A stretch of 64,000 nucleotides of DNA from Candidatus Poribacteria bacterium (GCA_026702755.1 JAPPBX010000090.1:163966-227965); one strand, 5' to 3'. Shown: positions 9,091 to 17,715, numbered from the stretch's first letter. A program made the numbers and translations. The notes: generated by a model not told the origin, from the sequence alone.

Positions 9091-9498
9091 CTATTTAGTT
9101 TTCGGCTGCTGGATAGGGAAAAATCCTTCACTGTTTTCTTTGGAGTCTCGGATCAGATATCGTAAGGCTTTGTTAACAGATGCAGCGTCTGGAAACACCG
9201 CAACAATGTCGGGTTCTAATTTGACAATAGAAGTATCATGCTGTTTAGACCCTGGGTCTAAAATCTTCGTTGGTAAGCGGCAAGAATGCGTATTTGTGTT
9301 TTCCTCGGAGTCTTGGATCAGACATCGCAGGGCTTTGTTAACAGTAACATCGTCTGGAAACACTGCGGCGACATCAGGTTCTAACTTGACAAAGTTACCG
9401 AACTGCTTACGCCCAGGACCAAACTTCCGCACTCGCAAGTTTTTCAGATCATACTCTGGACGAAGTTCATCATGTATTATTGTTTTATCCTTGTTCAT
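9091..9498 (-). CDS. Small antitoxin-like protein with an internal duplication
   Basis: A 135-residue protein made of two copies of the same 31-residue unit: 37-67 (VKLEPDVAAVFPDD, then VNKALRCLIQDSEEN) and 92-122 (VKLEPDIVAVFPDA, then VNKALRYLIRDSKEN), joined by a short linker. It opens with a DELRPEYDLKNLRVRKFGPG segment. Single-copy relatives of this kind (LEPDVAxVFPDxxxVNxALR) are common as small orphan or antitoxin-like proteins in cyanobacteria and similar bacteria, from memory. The strand was chosen because the duplication is clear at protein level only on the minus strand. No clear ribosome-binding site and no toxin partner is adjacent. Confidence 0.65.
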   Translation of the reverse strand: MNKDKTIIHDELRPEYDLKNLRVRKFGPGRKQFGNFVKLEPDVAAVFPDDVTVNKALRCLIQDSEENTNTHSCRLPTKILDPGSKQHDTSIVKLEPDIVAVFPDAASVNKALRYLIRDSKENSEGFFPIQQPKTK

Positions 9499-9667
9499 AA
9501 TATATCAAATCGTTGTTTGTTTGAAGTCCTGAATTATATTTTGGGTAGATTCATTTTACTATACGCTATATGCGAAAAAATATCAATATGTAGGGAACAA
9601 AATTTTTATTGTTAATTTTCTACTTTGGCATAAGTACCCCTAAGCAATTGACTGACACACGCCTGTT

Positions 9668-11644
9668 ATGACACCTCCTGCCGCGTCTCACTCTCAGAAT
9701 CCCGTTCAAACCGCCCATCTTACTCATACTGGACTTACGGCGCGGAGTGTCCTCATCGGTATGGCAGCAGTGATATGCCAATGCCTCGTCACCCCCTACA
9801 ACGATTTCCACGTCGGCGGCACCTACCTTGCGGGAAACCATCTGCCCATCGCCATTGTCTTCGTCATGCTGGTTTTCGTCCTCAGTGTCAATGTGCTCCT
9901 GAAAAAACTGAAACCCGGTACCGAGTTGCAAGGCGGCGAACTCCTGATTATCTGGGGGATGATGTTGGTCGCATCTGGCATCCCCTCTTCAGGATTGATG
10001 CGATACCTCGTTCCACTCGCTGTCAGCCCACACTATTTCGCGACCCCAGAAAACGAATGGGTTACCCTTTTTCATCAGCACCTTCCAGATTGGATGGTCG
10101 TGAAAGACCCGAAAGCCGTTTTCTATTTCTATGAAAAACTACCAGACGGTGATTCGATCCCGTGGCGGGCATGGTTGAAACCGATTATCGGCTGGAGCGC
10201 GTTTGTTCTGATCTTCTATTTCGTCACCATCTGCTGGACAGTCCTCCTCCGAAAGCAGTGGGTGGAACATGAACGCTTCACTTTCCCGATCGTTCAACTG
10301 CCACAGGAGATGTTTCAATCACCGTCAGGGGGTGCGCTGCTGAATAGGTTCTTCAAATCGCCGCTGATGTGGTGCGGTTTTGCGATCCCGGTGATACTGC
10401 ACGGCTTGAGGGGATTGCACCTCTACTTCCCAGCTATCCCGAACCCACCTCTCGATTTTGCGATTGCCCGATACTTCACCGAAAAACCGCTGTCCGCTTT
10501 GCAGTGGTGGCCCACCGTGCATCTGTTTATCTATCCGTCGATTATCGCCATCGTTTATCTGCTCACCCTCGAAATTTCGTTTAGCTTCTGGTTCTTTTTC
10601 ATGCTTGGAAAGATGGAGACAGTCCTTATCTATGCGACAGGCTCGAAAGTGAATCAGTGGACCTTCCACCAAAATCAACAGATGGGTGCACTGCTCGTTT
10701 TTATCGGATTTATTCTCTTCATCGGCAAACGCCATTTCGGAAGGGCGTTCGCCACAATTTTTGGTAAACGAGCAAGCGGTGATACCAACGAACCTCTCCC
10801 TTACATTTGGGCAGTAGGTGGATTGATTGTCGGGACCTTACTGCTGACCCTGATATGCAGTATGGCGGGGATGAGTGTATGGGTGGCACTCGTCATGCTC
10901 GGAATCTTCCTCGGTATAACGACAGTCGGAACGTGGATGGTCGCGAATGGCGGACTATTGTTTATCATCTACTCCTTCCTGCCCGGCGAATTCCTGATTA
11001 CGTTGTTCGGCAGTTCCCGCGTGAACGCCTCAAGTTGGACTTTAGTCGCTTATGAACGCGTCTTGATGTTCGATATGCGGGAAATCCTGATGCCGGGCGT
11101 GATGAACAACTTCAAACTCGCGGAACCGTTACGTCTCAGACAACGGCCGTTTCTACTCGCCATGGGCATCGCAATCGTCTTGGCAATGGGGGTCTCCTAC
11201 TATTCCTCTTTAGACCTCGCGTACACGCACGGCGCGGTGAACCTACAACACTGGACCTACATGATCTCCACAACCACCCCATTCAATCGCCTCACAAGTA
11301 TCCTCCAAAACCCGACCGGTATTGAACTGGAACGGATCGGTTCGTTCCTCTTCGGCGGTGGCACGATGTTCGGGATGCTCTGGATGCGCCACCACTATCT
11401 CTGGTGGAAACTGCACCCGATCGGCTCTCTCCTAATGACAAGCTACGCAACCTATTGTTTTTGGGGTTCATTCTTCATCGGTTGGCTCCTCAAATACACT
11501 GTTCTGAAGTTCGGTGGCGTTGCCCAGTACCGTAAACTCCGTCCGCTCGTTTTAGGCGTTGTGTTAGGCGAGTGTTTCATCGGTGGTATCTGGATTATCG
11601 TTGGACTGATGACCGGCATCGGCTATCGTCTACTACCCGGTTGA
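9668..11644 (+). CDS. DUF6785-type (OPT-like) membrane protein, full length
   Basis: A 658-residue polytopic membrane protein with about fourteen hydrophobic segments; a short polar N-terminus precedes the first helix (TARSVLIGMAAVICQ). It shares the RKQWVExERxxxPIxQLP motif, the central 'GxSxW' helices and the C-terminal WWKLHPIG and FIGWLLKYTVLKFGG motifs with the truncated protein at the window's left edge. The family is recalled as DUF6785/DUF6784, thought to be related to oligopeptide transporters. No transport partner gene is adjacent. No convincing ribosome-binding site precedes the ATG. Substrate unknown. Confidence 0.8.
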   Translation: MTPPAASHSQNPVQTAHLTHTGLTARSVLIGMAAVICQCLVTPYNDFHVGGTYLAGNHLPIAIVFVMLVFVLSVNVLLKKLKPGTELQGGELLIIWGMMLVASGIPSSGLMRYLVPLAVSPHYFATPENEWVTLFHQHLPDWMVVKDPKAVFYFYEKLPDGDSIPWRAWLKPIIGWSAFVLIFYFVTICWTVLLRKQWVEHERFTFPIVQLPQEMFQSPSGGALLNRFFKSPLMWCGFAIPVILHGLRGLHLYFPAIPNPPLDFAIARYFTEKPLSALQWWPTVHLFIYPSIIAIVYLLTLEISFSFWFFFMLGKMETVLIYATGSKVNQWTFHQNQQMGALLVFIGFILFIGKRHFGRAFATIFGKRASGDTNEPLPYIWAVGGLIVGTLLLTLICSMAGMSVWVALVMLGIFLGITTVGTWMVANGGLLFIIYSFLPGEFLITLFGSSRVNASSWTLVAYERVLMFDMREILMPGVMNNFKLAEPLRLRQRPFLLAMGIAIVLAMGVSYYSSLDLAYTHGAVNLQHWTYMISTTTPFNRLTSILQNPTGIELERIGSFLFGGGTMFGMLWMRHHYLWWKLHPIGSLLMTSYATYCFWGSFFIGWLLKYTVLKFGGVAQYRKLRPLVLGVVLGECFIGGIWIIVGLMTGIGYRLLPG

Positions 11645-11671
11645 TATAGGGCAGATACCTCCGTATTTTTC

Positions 11672-11700
11672 TTGACTTTTACCTGTTTTTGTTATATAAT
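11672..11700 (+). promoter_or_regulatory. Sigma-70-type promoter with long structured leader
   Basis: TTGACT (11672-11677) and TATAAT (11695-11700) with exactly 17 bp between them. The predicted leader to the ATG at 11836 is about 130 bases and contains a nine-pair stem CTTGTGGCT / AGTCGCAAG with two G-T pairs, then a second CCTAA/TTAGG pairing. Confidence 0.65.
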
Positions 11701-11835
11701 GCCTACATAGTTAACCCATCTTGTGGCTGACACTTGGTATTGAGTCGCAAGACCTAAGTTTATCGGGTGATCCTTCCCTAATATTTAGGCACCAACTTCT
11801 CTAAAAAGACCTGAACCATTTTTAAGGAGATAATC

Positions 11836-12174
11836 ATGGAAAATAACGTACCAATGACCCGCGAAGACCATTGGAGCCGTCCGGTGGCTATGGCTCCCGA
11901 CGGGCAATGGCTCTCTTTACGAGAAGTGGTAGACGAAGAACCCGCTCAGTTTTCGTTTATCCAATTGACCCCTGAGCAACAATCTGAATTAGTTGCGGAA
12001 CGTATTCGACAGCGCCCCAAATTTGACGTAGGTATCTTGGGGCTGGGCGTATTCAGTAAAAAGCGTGCCATTAACGAAGTCAGGGCGCGAACGCGTATAG
12101 GACGTACGTTAATTGAGGTAGAGCAGCGAATGATAAGACTTTTGATTGAACGTGCCCGCCAAGGAACTCTCTAA
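11836..12174 (+). CDS. Hypothetical small protein (112 aa)
   Basis: Not recognised. The gene is well supported by an AAGGAGATAATC ribosome-binding region and a near-consensus promoter 136 bases upstream. The protein is soluble and charged. A hydrophobic glycine stretch DVGILGLGVFSKKRAI at about 64-79 lies between a Glu/Gln-rich segment and a basic C-terminal helix (RMIRLLIERARQGTL). The start VxMAPDGQWLSLREVV is reminiscent of small regulatory proteins, but no known domain can be claimed. It stands alone, with a gene-free stretch downstream. Confidence 0.6.
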   Translation: MENNVPMTREDHWSRPVAMAPDGQWLSLREVVDEEPAQFSFIQLTPEQQSELVAERIRQRPKFDVGILGLGVFSKKRAINEVRARTRIGRTLIEVEQRMIRLLIERARQGTL

Positions 12175-12231
12175 TCTGCAAAATAAGAACACTTTTCAGA
12201 TAAAAAACACAGCATTAAATTGGGAACATTT

Positions 12232-12345
12232 TTGAAAATTCTCGCTATTGATTCCAGTTACGATGAAATTACACAAGTATCGTGTGTCTATCGAAATCGG
12301 CATGTTTATCCTTACTTGGAATCCAGAGGGTTTGAACTTGTTTGA
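12232..12345 (+). pseudogene. Possible truncated 5' fragment of a gene
   Basis: From a TTG at 12232 the frame reads LKILAIDSSYDEITQVSC and continues through VYPYLESRGFELV to a TGA. This is well-formed protein sequence (beta strand, then a Tyr/Arg-rich helix) and resembles the N-terminus of a larger protein family I half-remember but cannot name. Nothing downstream continues it. The rest of 12175-12735 has no gene apart from this and the promoter region at 12497-12597. Confidence 0.35.
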
Positions 12346-12496
12346 GAACCCAGATATTATCAACCCTCGTCTGTTTAGCAGTCATCCATCATACCCGTTA
12401 AAACCATTCTTCAAGATTGACTTCTGCCTCCAAAATTCACGCCTTACCTACAATAAATAACCCAAAAACCTCGTCAAACAGCGAAAGCCCCGAAAC

Positions 12497-12597
12497 TGCA
12501 CCATTCTGTGCAACTCAGCATGAACCTTGCCCTATTCGGTGCAATTTTTGCCAAAAATATCAGTCTTGATGCAGTTTAGGTTGGCATAAAACTTGCT
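12497..12597 (+). promoter_or_regulatory. Sigma-54 (-24/-12) promoter with upstream dyad/direct repeats
   Basis: TTGGCATAAAACTTGCT at 12581-12597 has GG and GC exactly 10 bp apart and matches the TTGGCAC-N5-TTGCW consensus except at one base. Upstream are two direct repeats ATTCTGTGCAAC (12503-12514) and ATTCGGTGCAAT (12534-12545), 31 bp apart, the first inside a TGCAC-N6-GTGCA dyad. These could be enhancer-binding-protein sites. Transcription would start near 12608, about 128 bases before the LarA-like gene. Confidence 0.55.
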
Positions 12598-12735
12598 CGT
12601 ACCAACTACAGTATGAATGCTTAAATCTGATAAAAAATTTGCATATTCCCATAAATTGTGCTAAAATAAATTGGCGATTGCAAGCCGTAAAGACATCAAT
12701 TGAAATCATCTTATGAAGCGAGTTATCCCGTTTAA

Positions 12736-14286
12736 ATGAAGTATTTCACCTATTTTGGAAATCATCTCATCAACGCAAAACTACCGGACAATTCAGAGGT
12801 TTACTACGCGAACCCTCCGCTGCCCGGCATCAAGCGCGACGCACTAAGCGAACACACGCAGCACGCCTTTGAAAATCCACTTGAGATGCCACCGCTGAGC
12901 GAACTCGTCAATGGTAACTCAAAAGTGCTTATCCTGTTCGACGACAACTGCCAACCCTTTCCAGCCACGAAAAAACCTGATATGCGGCAGATTATGATTG
13001 AGACACTCCTGAGGATGCTTTACGGTTCCGGTGTGGAGAAGAAGAACATCGAACTGATATGCGCTGTCGCACTGCACCGAAAGATGAAGGAACACGAACT
13101 CGCTTATATGCTCGGCAAAAACATTATGGACGAGTTCTATCCAGACCAACTCCGAAACTTCGATGCGGAGGATGCAGAGCAGATTGTTTATGTAGGGCAC
13201 ACAGAAAAGGACGAAATCGTTGAGACGGATAAAGCCGTGCTCGAAGCCGATCTGGTAATTTATGTAGATACGATACAGATCCCACTCAACGGTGGACATA
13301 AATCTGTCGCCGTGGGTCTTGGGACGTATAACTCCATCGCACCTCACCACTCACCACACATGACATCGGAAAGTCCACACGTGATGCAACCGGAAGGTTC
13401 ACACATGCATGCCTGTATCGAGCGGATGAGTCGTCTCATTCAGAAAGAGACCCCTATCTTGGTACTCGAAGCGGCGATGAACGGTGCGATCTATCCATTT
13501 CATCTTCGCTACGTCGGGAAACCGAACCGCGACTGTAACGTGGCAGAGCGCGTCATAAAAGCCTTTACACCGGCGACTTTATCACTTCTGCCCGAATCAC
13601 TGCGTTACGCAATTCTCAAGAGTGTGCGGACGGACTATGAACCCATACAGATTAACGCAGGCGACATCGATGCTGTTCATGCAAGAACGTTGAAATCAAT
13701 GAAAGATCAGTTGGCAATAGACATCCCGCGCCAGTTCAGTACTTTAGTCTTCGGACTCCCTGATATGAGTCCTTATGCTGTCGACGCGCGTATCAATCCC
13801 GTTCTGGTGGTGAGCGACATCTTAGGCTACGTCTTCAATTGGTTCTACAACAAACCCATCATCAAAAAGGACGGCGTTGTTATCATCATGAACCCGACGT
13901 ATGAGATTTTCCACGAAGAGTATCACGTCGCCTACAAGCAGTTTTACGATGAAGTCCTCGCCGAAACGACGGAACCCTTTGAGATGCAGCAGAAGTTTCA
14001 GGAGAAATACGCGAAAGACGAGTATCTCATCGACTGCTATCGGAACAAATTCGCGCATCACGGCTTTCATCCGTTTACTGTCTGGTATTGGGCAACATAT
14101 CCGTTGAAATATCTGGCGAAGGTGATTCTCGTCGGTCCGAAGGAGCCGAGAGTCGCACAGCGGTTGGGTGTTGATTGGGCAAAAAACTTAGACGACGCGC
14201 TCGCAATGGCACGCGAAATCTCCGGTGATGACGATGTAGTCGCCTTAACAATGCCGCCGTTCTTCTATGCAAACGTTGGAGGTTAG
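12736..14286 (+). CDS. LarA-like nickel-pincer racemase/epimerase family protein (DUF2088)
   Basis: LarA enzymes racemise or epimerise alpha-hydroxy acids using a covalently bound nickel-pincer cofactor. Recognisable elements: Asp in DDNCQP (69-74), His114 in ALHRKM, His155 in VGHTE, Lys189 in GGHKSVAVG (the cofactor-attachment Lys position) and His204/205 in APHHSP (nickel ligand region). The Arg that follows the first Asp in lactate racemase (DxxRP) is Gln here, so the substrate is probably not lactate. At 516 residues it is about 90 longer than lactate racemase. No larB, larC or larE cofactor genes are in the window. It has a sigma-54-type promoter but no clear ribosome-binding site. Confidence 0.75.
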   Translation: MKYFTYFGNHLINAKLPDNSEVYYANPPLPGIKRDALSEHTQHAFENPLEMPPLSELVNGNSKVLILFDDNCQPFPATKKPDMRQIMIETLLRMLYGSGVEKKNIELICAVALHRKMKEHELAYMLGKNIMDEFYPDQLRNFDAEDAEQIVYVGHTEKDEIVETDKAVLEADLVIYVDTIQIPLNGGHKSVAVGLGTYNSIAPHHSPHMTSESPHVMQPEGSHMHACIERMSRLIQKETPILVLEAAMNGAIYPFHLRYVGKPNRDCNVAERVIKAFTPATLSLLPESLRYAILKSVRTDYEPIQINAGDIDAVHARTLKSMKDQLAIDIPRQFSTLVFGLPDMSPYAVDARINPVLVVSDILGYVFNWFYNKPIIKKDGVVIIMNPTYEIFHEEYHVAYKQFYDEVLAETTEPFEMQQKFQEKYAKDEYLIDCYRNKFAHHGFHPFTVWYWATYPLKYLAKVILVGPKEPRVAQRLGVDWAKNLDDALAMAREISGDDDVVALTMPPFFYANVGG

Positions 14287-14298
14287 GGCAAGGGAAGT

Positions 14299-14778
14299 AT
14301 GTCTTCAAAAGTTTACGTTGAAACCTCAGTTATTGGTGCATACTTTGAGGAGAGAAAAGATATTGTCTCGGCTTCACAACGTCATTGGTCCCGTCTTTGG
14401 TGGGATCAAATCAAAAGTGGGTATGATGTAGTAGTTAGCGAAGCAGTCATTAACGAATTAGCCAATCCGAACTACCCTTACTCACAAGATACCGTTGCTT
14501 TAGTAGAGGATATACAACGTGTTGAGTCTGTCGACGAGGTCTATGACATTATTAACGTTTACGTTACGCGAAAGCTGATGCCACAAGATATTTTGGGAGA
14601 TGCCCTGCACTTAGCTCTTGCTTCATACCACAAATGTGATTACTTATTGACATGGAATTGCAGACATTTAGCAAACCCAAACAAATTTCAACATATTCGG
14701 ATTGTGAACACAGCGTTAGGGTTGTACGTCCCAGTAATTACTACACCAAACCAGTTAATAGGAGAACCCAATGATTAA
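14299..14778 (+). CDS. PIN-domain toxin (VapC-like)
   Basis: A 159-residue PIN-domain protein, a presumed ribonuclease toxin. The first strand is VYVETSVIGAYFEE with Glu in place of the usual first Asp; the second acidic site is VINELANP; the C-terminal part has GDALHLALASYHKCDYLLTW, placing Asp in the third metal-binding position. It starts 12 bases after the LarA-like gene and overlaps the next small gene by eight bases, the toxin-first order also seen at 28044. It is likely cotranscribed with its antitoxin; whether it is functional cannot be told. Confidence 0.82.
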   Translation: MSSKVYVETSVIGAYFEERKDIVSASQRHWSRLWWDQIKSGYDVVVSEAVINELANPNYPYSQDTVALVEDIQRVESVDEVYDIINVYVTRKLMPQDILGDALHLALASYHKCDYLLTWNCRHLANPNKFQHIRIVNTALGLYVPVITTPNQLIGEPND

Positions 14779-14989
14779 AGATTCCCCCATTGTTGAAGAC
14801 ACCCGTCGTGTTCGCCGCATGATCTCTGAGAAATTCGATCATGATATAGGTCGCTATATTGCCTACTTGCAAAGCGAGGCAGCTTCACGTCAAGCGAAGA
14901 AAGCCGCTCAACAGTCCAACAGCAACGGAAATCGCATCACTGACACGGAAAACCACGAACAGACAGACAAGGAAACTACAGCAAATTGA
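14771..14989 (+). CDS. Antitoxin partner of PIN toxin
   Basis: A 72-residue polar protein overlapping the toxin gene by eight bases. It begins MIKDSPIVEDTRRVRRMIS, the pattern of short antitoxins paired with this PIN subfamily (compare MKPDPILEECYRIKEEYS at 28535). The middle is helical (DIGRYIAYLQSEAASRQAKKAA) and the C-terminus is a disordered Asn/Thr/Glu-rich tail. There is no obvious DNA-binding fold. The assignment rests on context and on the N-terminal similarity. Confidence 0.7.
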   Translation: MIKDSPIVEDTRRVRRMISEKFDHDIGRYIAYLQSEAASRQAKKAAQQSNSNGNRITDTENHEQTDKETTAN

Positions 14990-15026
14990 ACTCGCTAACC
15001 TATTAGGTAAGAAACAGAGGAGTCTG

Positions 15027-16061
15027 ATGCAAGATACGGACATTTTGATACCTACAAGTACGATCGGAAGTTACGCCCCGCCGAGTTGGCTGTGTGTGAC
15101 ACTGGAGGCAATCGGACGCGGAGAACTCGGCGAAACCGACATCAACGAAACCCTTGACGACGCAGTCCGAACTGCCATCGCCGATCAGGAGCGCGCTGGC
15201 GTTGACATTGTTACAGAGGGTGAGATGCGCCGCCAAGACTTCGTGCTCGGTTTCTATGAACGGTTCCCCGGATTAGAACAACTTCCGGCTCCCAGAACAC
15301 AGGGGCCGGATGGACACGATCAGCGAGGCAAATGGCTGCCCTCTGTTCCACTCGCAGCACCTGATGGACTCGGTATCCTCGCAGAATTTGAATTTGCGAA
15401 AAACGAAACAACGAAACCGCTCAAGGTAACATGCCCCGGTCCGTTCACCCTCTCCGGACGAATTCAGACAGGTGGTATCTATAAAGAGCGACTTGAAGTT
15501 GCTTACGCTTGTGCCGAGATTATCAATACAGAACTCCGTCAACTCGTCGCAGCAGGTACGGAATTTATCCAGTTAGACGAACCCTCTTACGCCGTTTACC
15601 CCGACCGGCCCGAAGAGTTTGTCAAACTTTTCAATCACACGGTTGAAGGTATCTCTGCAAAGATTGGACTGCATATCTGTTTCGGTAACTACCGCGGCAG
15701 AGCCGTCGGTAAACGTTCATACCGTCCGCTCTTCCCACACATTTTAGACGCAGCTTTCGATCAACTTGCACTGGAGTTTGCAAACCGAGAAATGGCAGAA
15801 ATCGCATTGTGGAGCGAATTCCCGAACGATAAAGAACTCGCCGCAGGGCTTATCGATGTCAAAAATTACTACGTGGAGACACCAGAGGACGTTGCAGCGT
15901 TGCTGCGCGAAGCACTCAAGCATGTGCGTCCCGAAAAACTTGCGATTACACCGGATTGCGGTTTCAGCCAGACAGCGCGATGGGCAGCCGCCGCCAAACT
16001 TAAAACGATGGTAGCCGGTACTGAGATTGTTCGTCATGAACTCACAGGAGCATCCTCCTAA
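15027..16061 (+). CDS. MetE C-terminal-like cobalamin-independent methyltransferase
   Basis: A 344-residue TIM barrel of the UROD/MetE-like superfamily, similar to the C-terminal catalytic half of methionine synthase. Zinc ligands are visible: H216 and C218 in LHICFGN, probably E250, and C311 in TPDCGFS. The N-terminal IPTSTIGSYAPPSWL resembles the usual PTTxxGSxPRP start. I chose the ATG at 15027, with AGAGGAG five bases upstream; the frame is open further upstream, but that part overlaps the antitoxin gene. It lacks the folate-binding N-terminal half of E. coli MetE, so it may use another methyl donor or act in a catabolic pathway. Confidence 0.85.
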   Translation: MQDTDILIPTSTIGSYAPPSWLCVTLEAIGRGELGETDINETLDDAVRTAIADQERAGVDIVTEGEMRRQDFVLGFYERFPGLEQLPAPRTQGPDGHDQRGKWLPSVPLAAPDGLGILAEFEFAKNETTKPLKVTCPGPFTLSGRIQTGGIYKERLEVAYACAEIINTELRQLVAAGTEFIQLDEPSYAVYPDRPEEFVKLFNHTVEGISAKIGLHICFGNYRGRAVGKRSYRPLFPHILDAAFDQLALEFANREMAEIALWSEFPNDKELAAGLIDVKNYYVETPEDVAALLREALKHVRPEKLAITPDCGFSQTARWAAAAKLKTMVAGTEIVRHELTGASS

Positions 16062-16112
16062 TTGGGCACAAGGCGTGAAGATAAAAACTACCGCGAGGAA
16101 CATTAAAAAGTT

Positions 16113-17690
16113 ATGAGCACAAACAGGAAAATACCTACACCTGAAGAAATCGAAAAGGAATTCCAAGAATTCGTACAACAGAAGTATGGTGGTAGCGTCC
16201 GCTTGATTAACGCGACCGCCAGTGAAGCCACACCCGAAACACAAGAAGAGGACGAAGGACCGGAGCCGAAAAAGACCTTCGATCTGAAGTTTGATCTCAA
16301 ACCGAAAGAGATTAAGCAATACCTCGACCGATACGTGATTAAACAGGACGATGCAAAGAAGGCACTCGCGATCGCCGTCTGTGACCACTATAACCACGTC
16401 CGGGAGTGCCACGAAGACCCAACCGCTGCGGATGCAGACTACTCCAAGCAGAACATTGTTATGCTCGGACCAACCGGTGTCGGCAAGACGTATCTCATCC
16501 GACACATTGCCAAACTCATCGGCGTGCCGTTCGTCAAAGCGGATGCGACCCGATTCAGCGAGACGGGTTACGTCGGTGCGAATGTAGACGACTTAATCCG
16601 AGAATTGGTAACGCAAGCCGAAGACAACCTCGAATTGGCACAGTACGGCATCATCTACCTTGACGAAGCGGACAAAATCGCGACACCCCCAAATATCATC
16701 GGACGTGATGTAAGCGGTCGCGGTGTGCAGATCGGGCTTCTCAAATTGATGGAGGAGACCGAAGTTGACCTGCGCGCAGGAAACGATGTCGCCTCGCAGA
16801 TGCGTGCCGCCATGGAATTCCAGAAAAGTGGTAAGGTCGATAAAGAGGTCATCAATACGCGGCACATCCTCTTTATTATCAGCGGCGCGTTCACCGGTAT
16901 GGCAGATATTATCAAGAAACGTATGCATCAAAGTAAAATCGGCTTCAATGCCGAGATTACCAGCCAAACTGATGAGACGGCACAGTATTTTGAGGATGTC
17001 ACACCGAAAGACTTCATCGACTTCGGTTTTGAACCTGAGTTCATCGGACGACTCCCCGTGCATGTCGTCTGTACGGAACTTAGAGTAGATGACCTATTCT
17101 ACATTCTGAAGCACTCCGAAGGCTCCATCATCCGCCAATATGAGAACGCCTTCCGCGCTTATGGCATCACGGCACTGTTTTCGGACAGCGGTTTACAGCG
17201 AATCGCCGAAAAAGCGATTGAACAAAAGACCGGGGCGCGCGCCTTGATGACGGTTTGCGAAAAGGTACTGCGCAATTATAAATTTGAGCTTCCCTCTACC
17301 GGGGTCACGGAATTCGTCGTTACCGCCGAGGTTGTCGATGATCCCGATGTTGAACTCAAACGGATAATCGAAGATACCGATTACAACCGTAATTCCGTGA
17401 TGTGCGAGCAAATTCGCCGATATGAGGCACAGTTCTACGCCGAACACCAATTGCACATCCAGTTCGATGACGAAGCAACGGCACTCATCTGTGAACGCGC
17501 GATTGCAGACGGACAAACAGTCCAACAGGTCTGCGATCAGCTGTTAGAAAGCTACCAGCACGGGTTGAACCTCATCAAACAGAACACGGGGCAATCTACA
17601 TTCACCTTTCCAAAGTCGGTTCTGGAAAACCCAGATCAGGTACTTGAAGAGTGGATACGGGACTCCTATACCACAAAAGGTGGAGAATAG
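16113..17690 (+). CDS. ClpX-like AAA+ unfoldase with extended C-terminus
   Basis: A 525-residue ATPase closest to ClpX. Walker A is GPTGVGKT (119-126), Walker B is IIYLDEAD (180-187), the substrate-gripping pore loop GYVG is at 152-155, an IGF tripeptide (276-278) sits where ClpX docks to ClpP, and the sensor-2 Arg is in GARAL (374-378). It lacks the Cys4 zinc-binding domain at the N-terminus; residues 1-60 are instead acidic and probably disordered. After the small domain (about 345-410) a second segment (about 445-515) has a similar helix pattern, apparently a duplicated small domain. No clpP or peptidase gene is adjacent, and an inverted repeat ends the unit. Confidence 0.85.
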   Translation: MSTNRKIPTPEEIEKEFQEFVQQKYGGSVRLINATASEATPETQEEDEGPEPKKTFDLKFDLKPKEIKQYLDRYVIKQDDAKKALAIAVCDHYNHVRECHEDPTAADADYSKQNIVMLGPTGVGKTYLIRHIAKLIGVPFVKADATRFSETGYVGANVDDLIRELVTQAEDNLELAQYGIIYLDEADKIATPPNIIGRDVSGRGVQIGLLKLMEETEVDLRAGNDVASQMRAAMEFQKSGKVDKEVINTRHILFIISGAFTGMADIIKKRMHQSKIGFNAEITSQTDETAQYFEDVTPKDFIDFGFEPEFIGRLPVHVVCTELRVDDLFYILKHSEGSIIRQYENAFRAYGITALFSDSGLQRIAEKAIEQKTGARALMTVCEKVLRNYKFELPSTGVTEFVVTAEVVDDPDVELKRIIEDTDYNRNSVMCEQIRRYEAQFYAEHQLHIQFDDEATALICERAIADGQTVQQVCDQLLESYQHGLNLIKQNTGQSTFTFPKSVLENPDQVLEEWIRDSYTTKGGE

Positions 17691-17715
17691 CAATCAGCCG
17701 TCGGGAGAAATAACC

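Noticed and set aside
9140..9532. 130-codon plus-strand frame
   Set aside because: Antisense to the 9091-9498 gene, whose clean internal duplication makes sense only on the minus strand.
9630..9667. TTTGGCATAAGTACCCC as a sigma-54 promoter
   Set aside because: There is no GC 10 bp after the GG, so it fails the -24/-12 spacing.
12248..12460. 70-codon reading frame in the gene-free stretch after 12175
   Set aside because: No ribosome-binding site, unlikely composition, and it overlaps the better-looking fragment frame at 12232-12345.
15744..16505. 253-codon minus-strand frame
   Set aside because: A mirror of the MetE-like and ClpX-like genes; Cys/Phe-rich with no recognisable domain.
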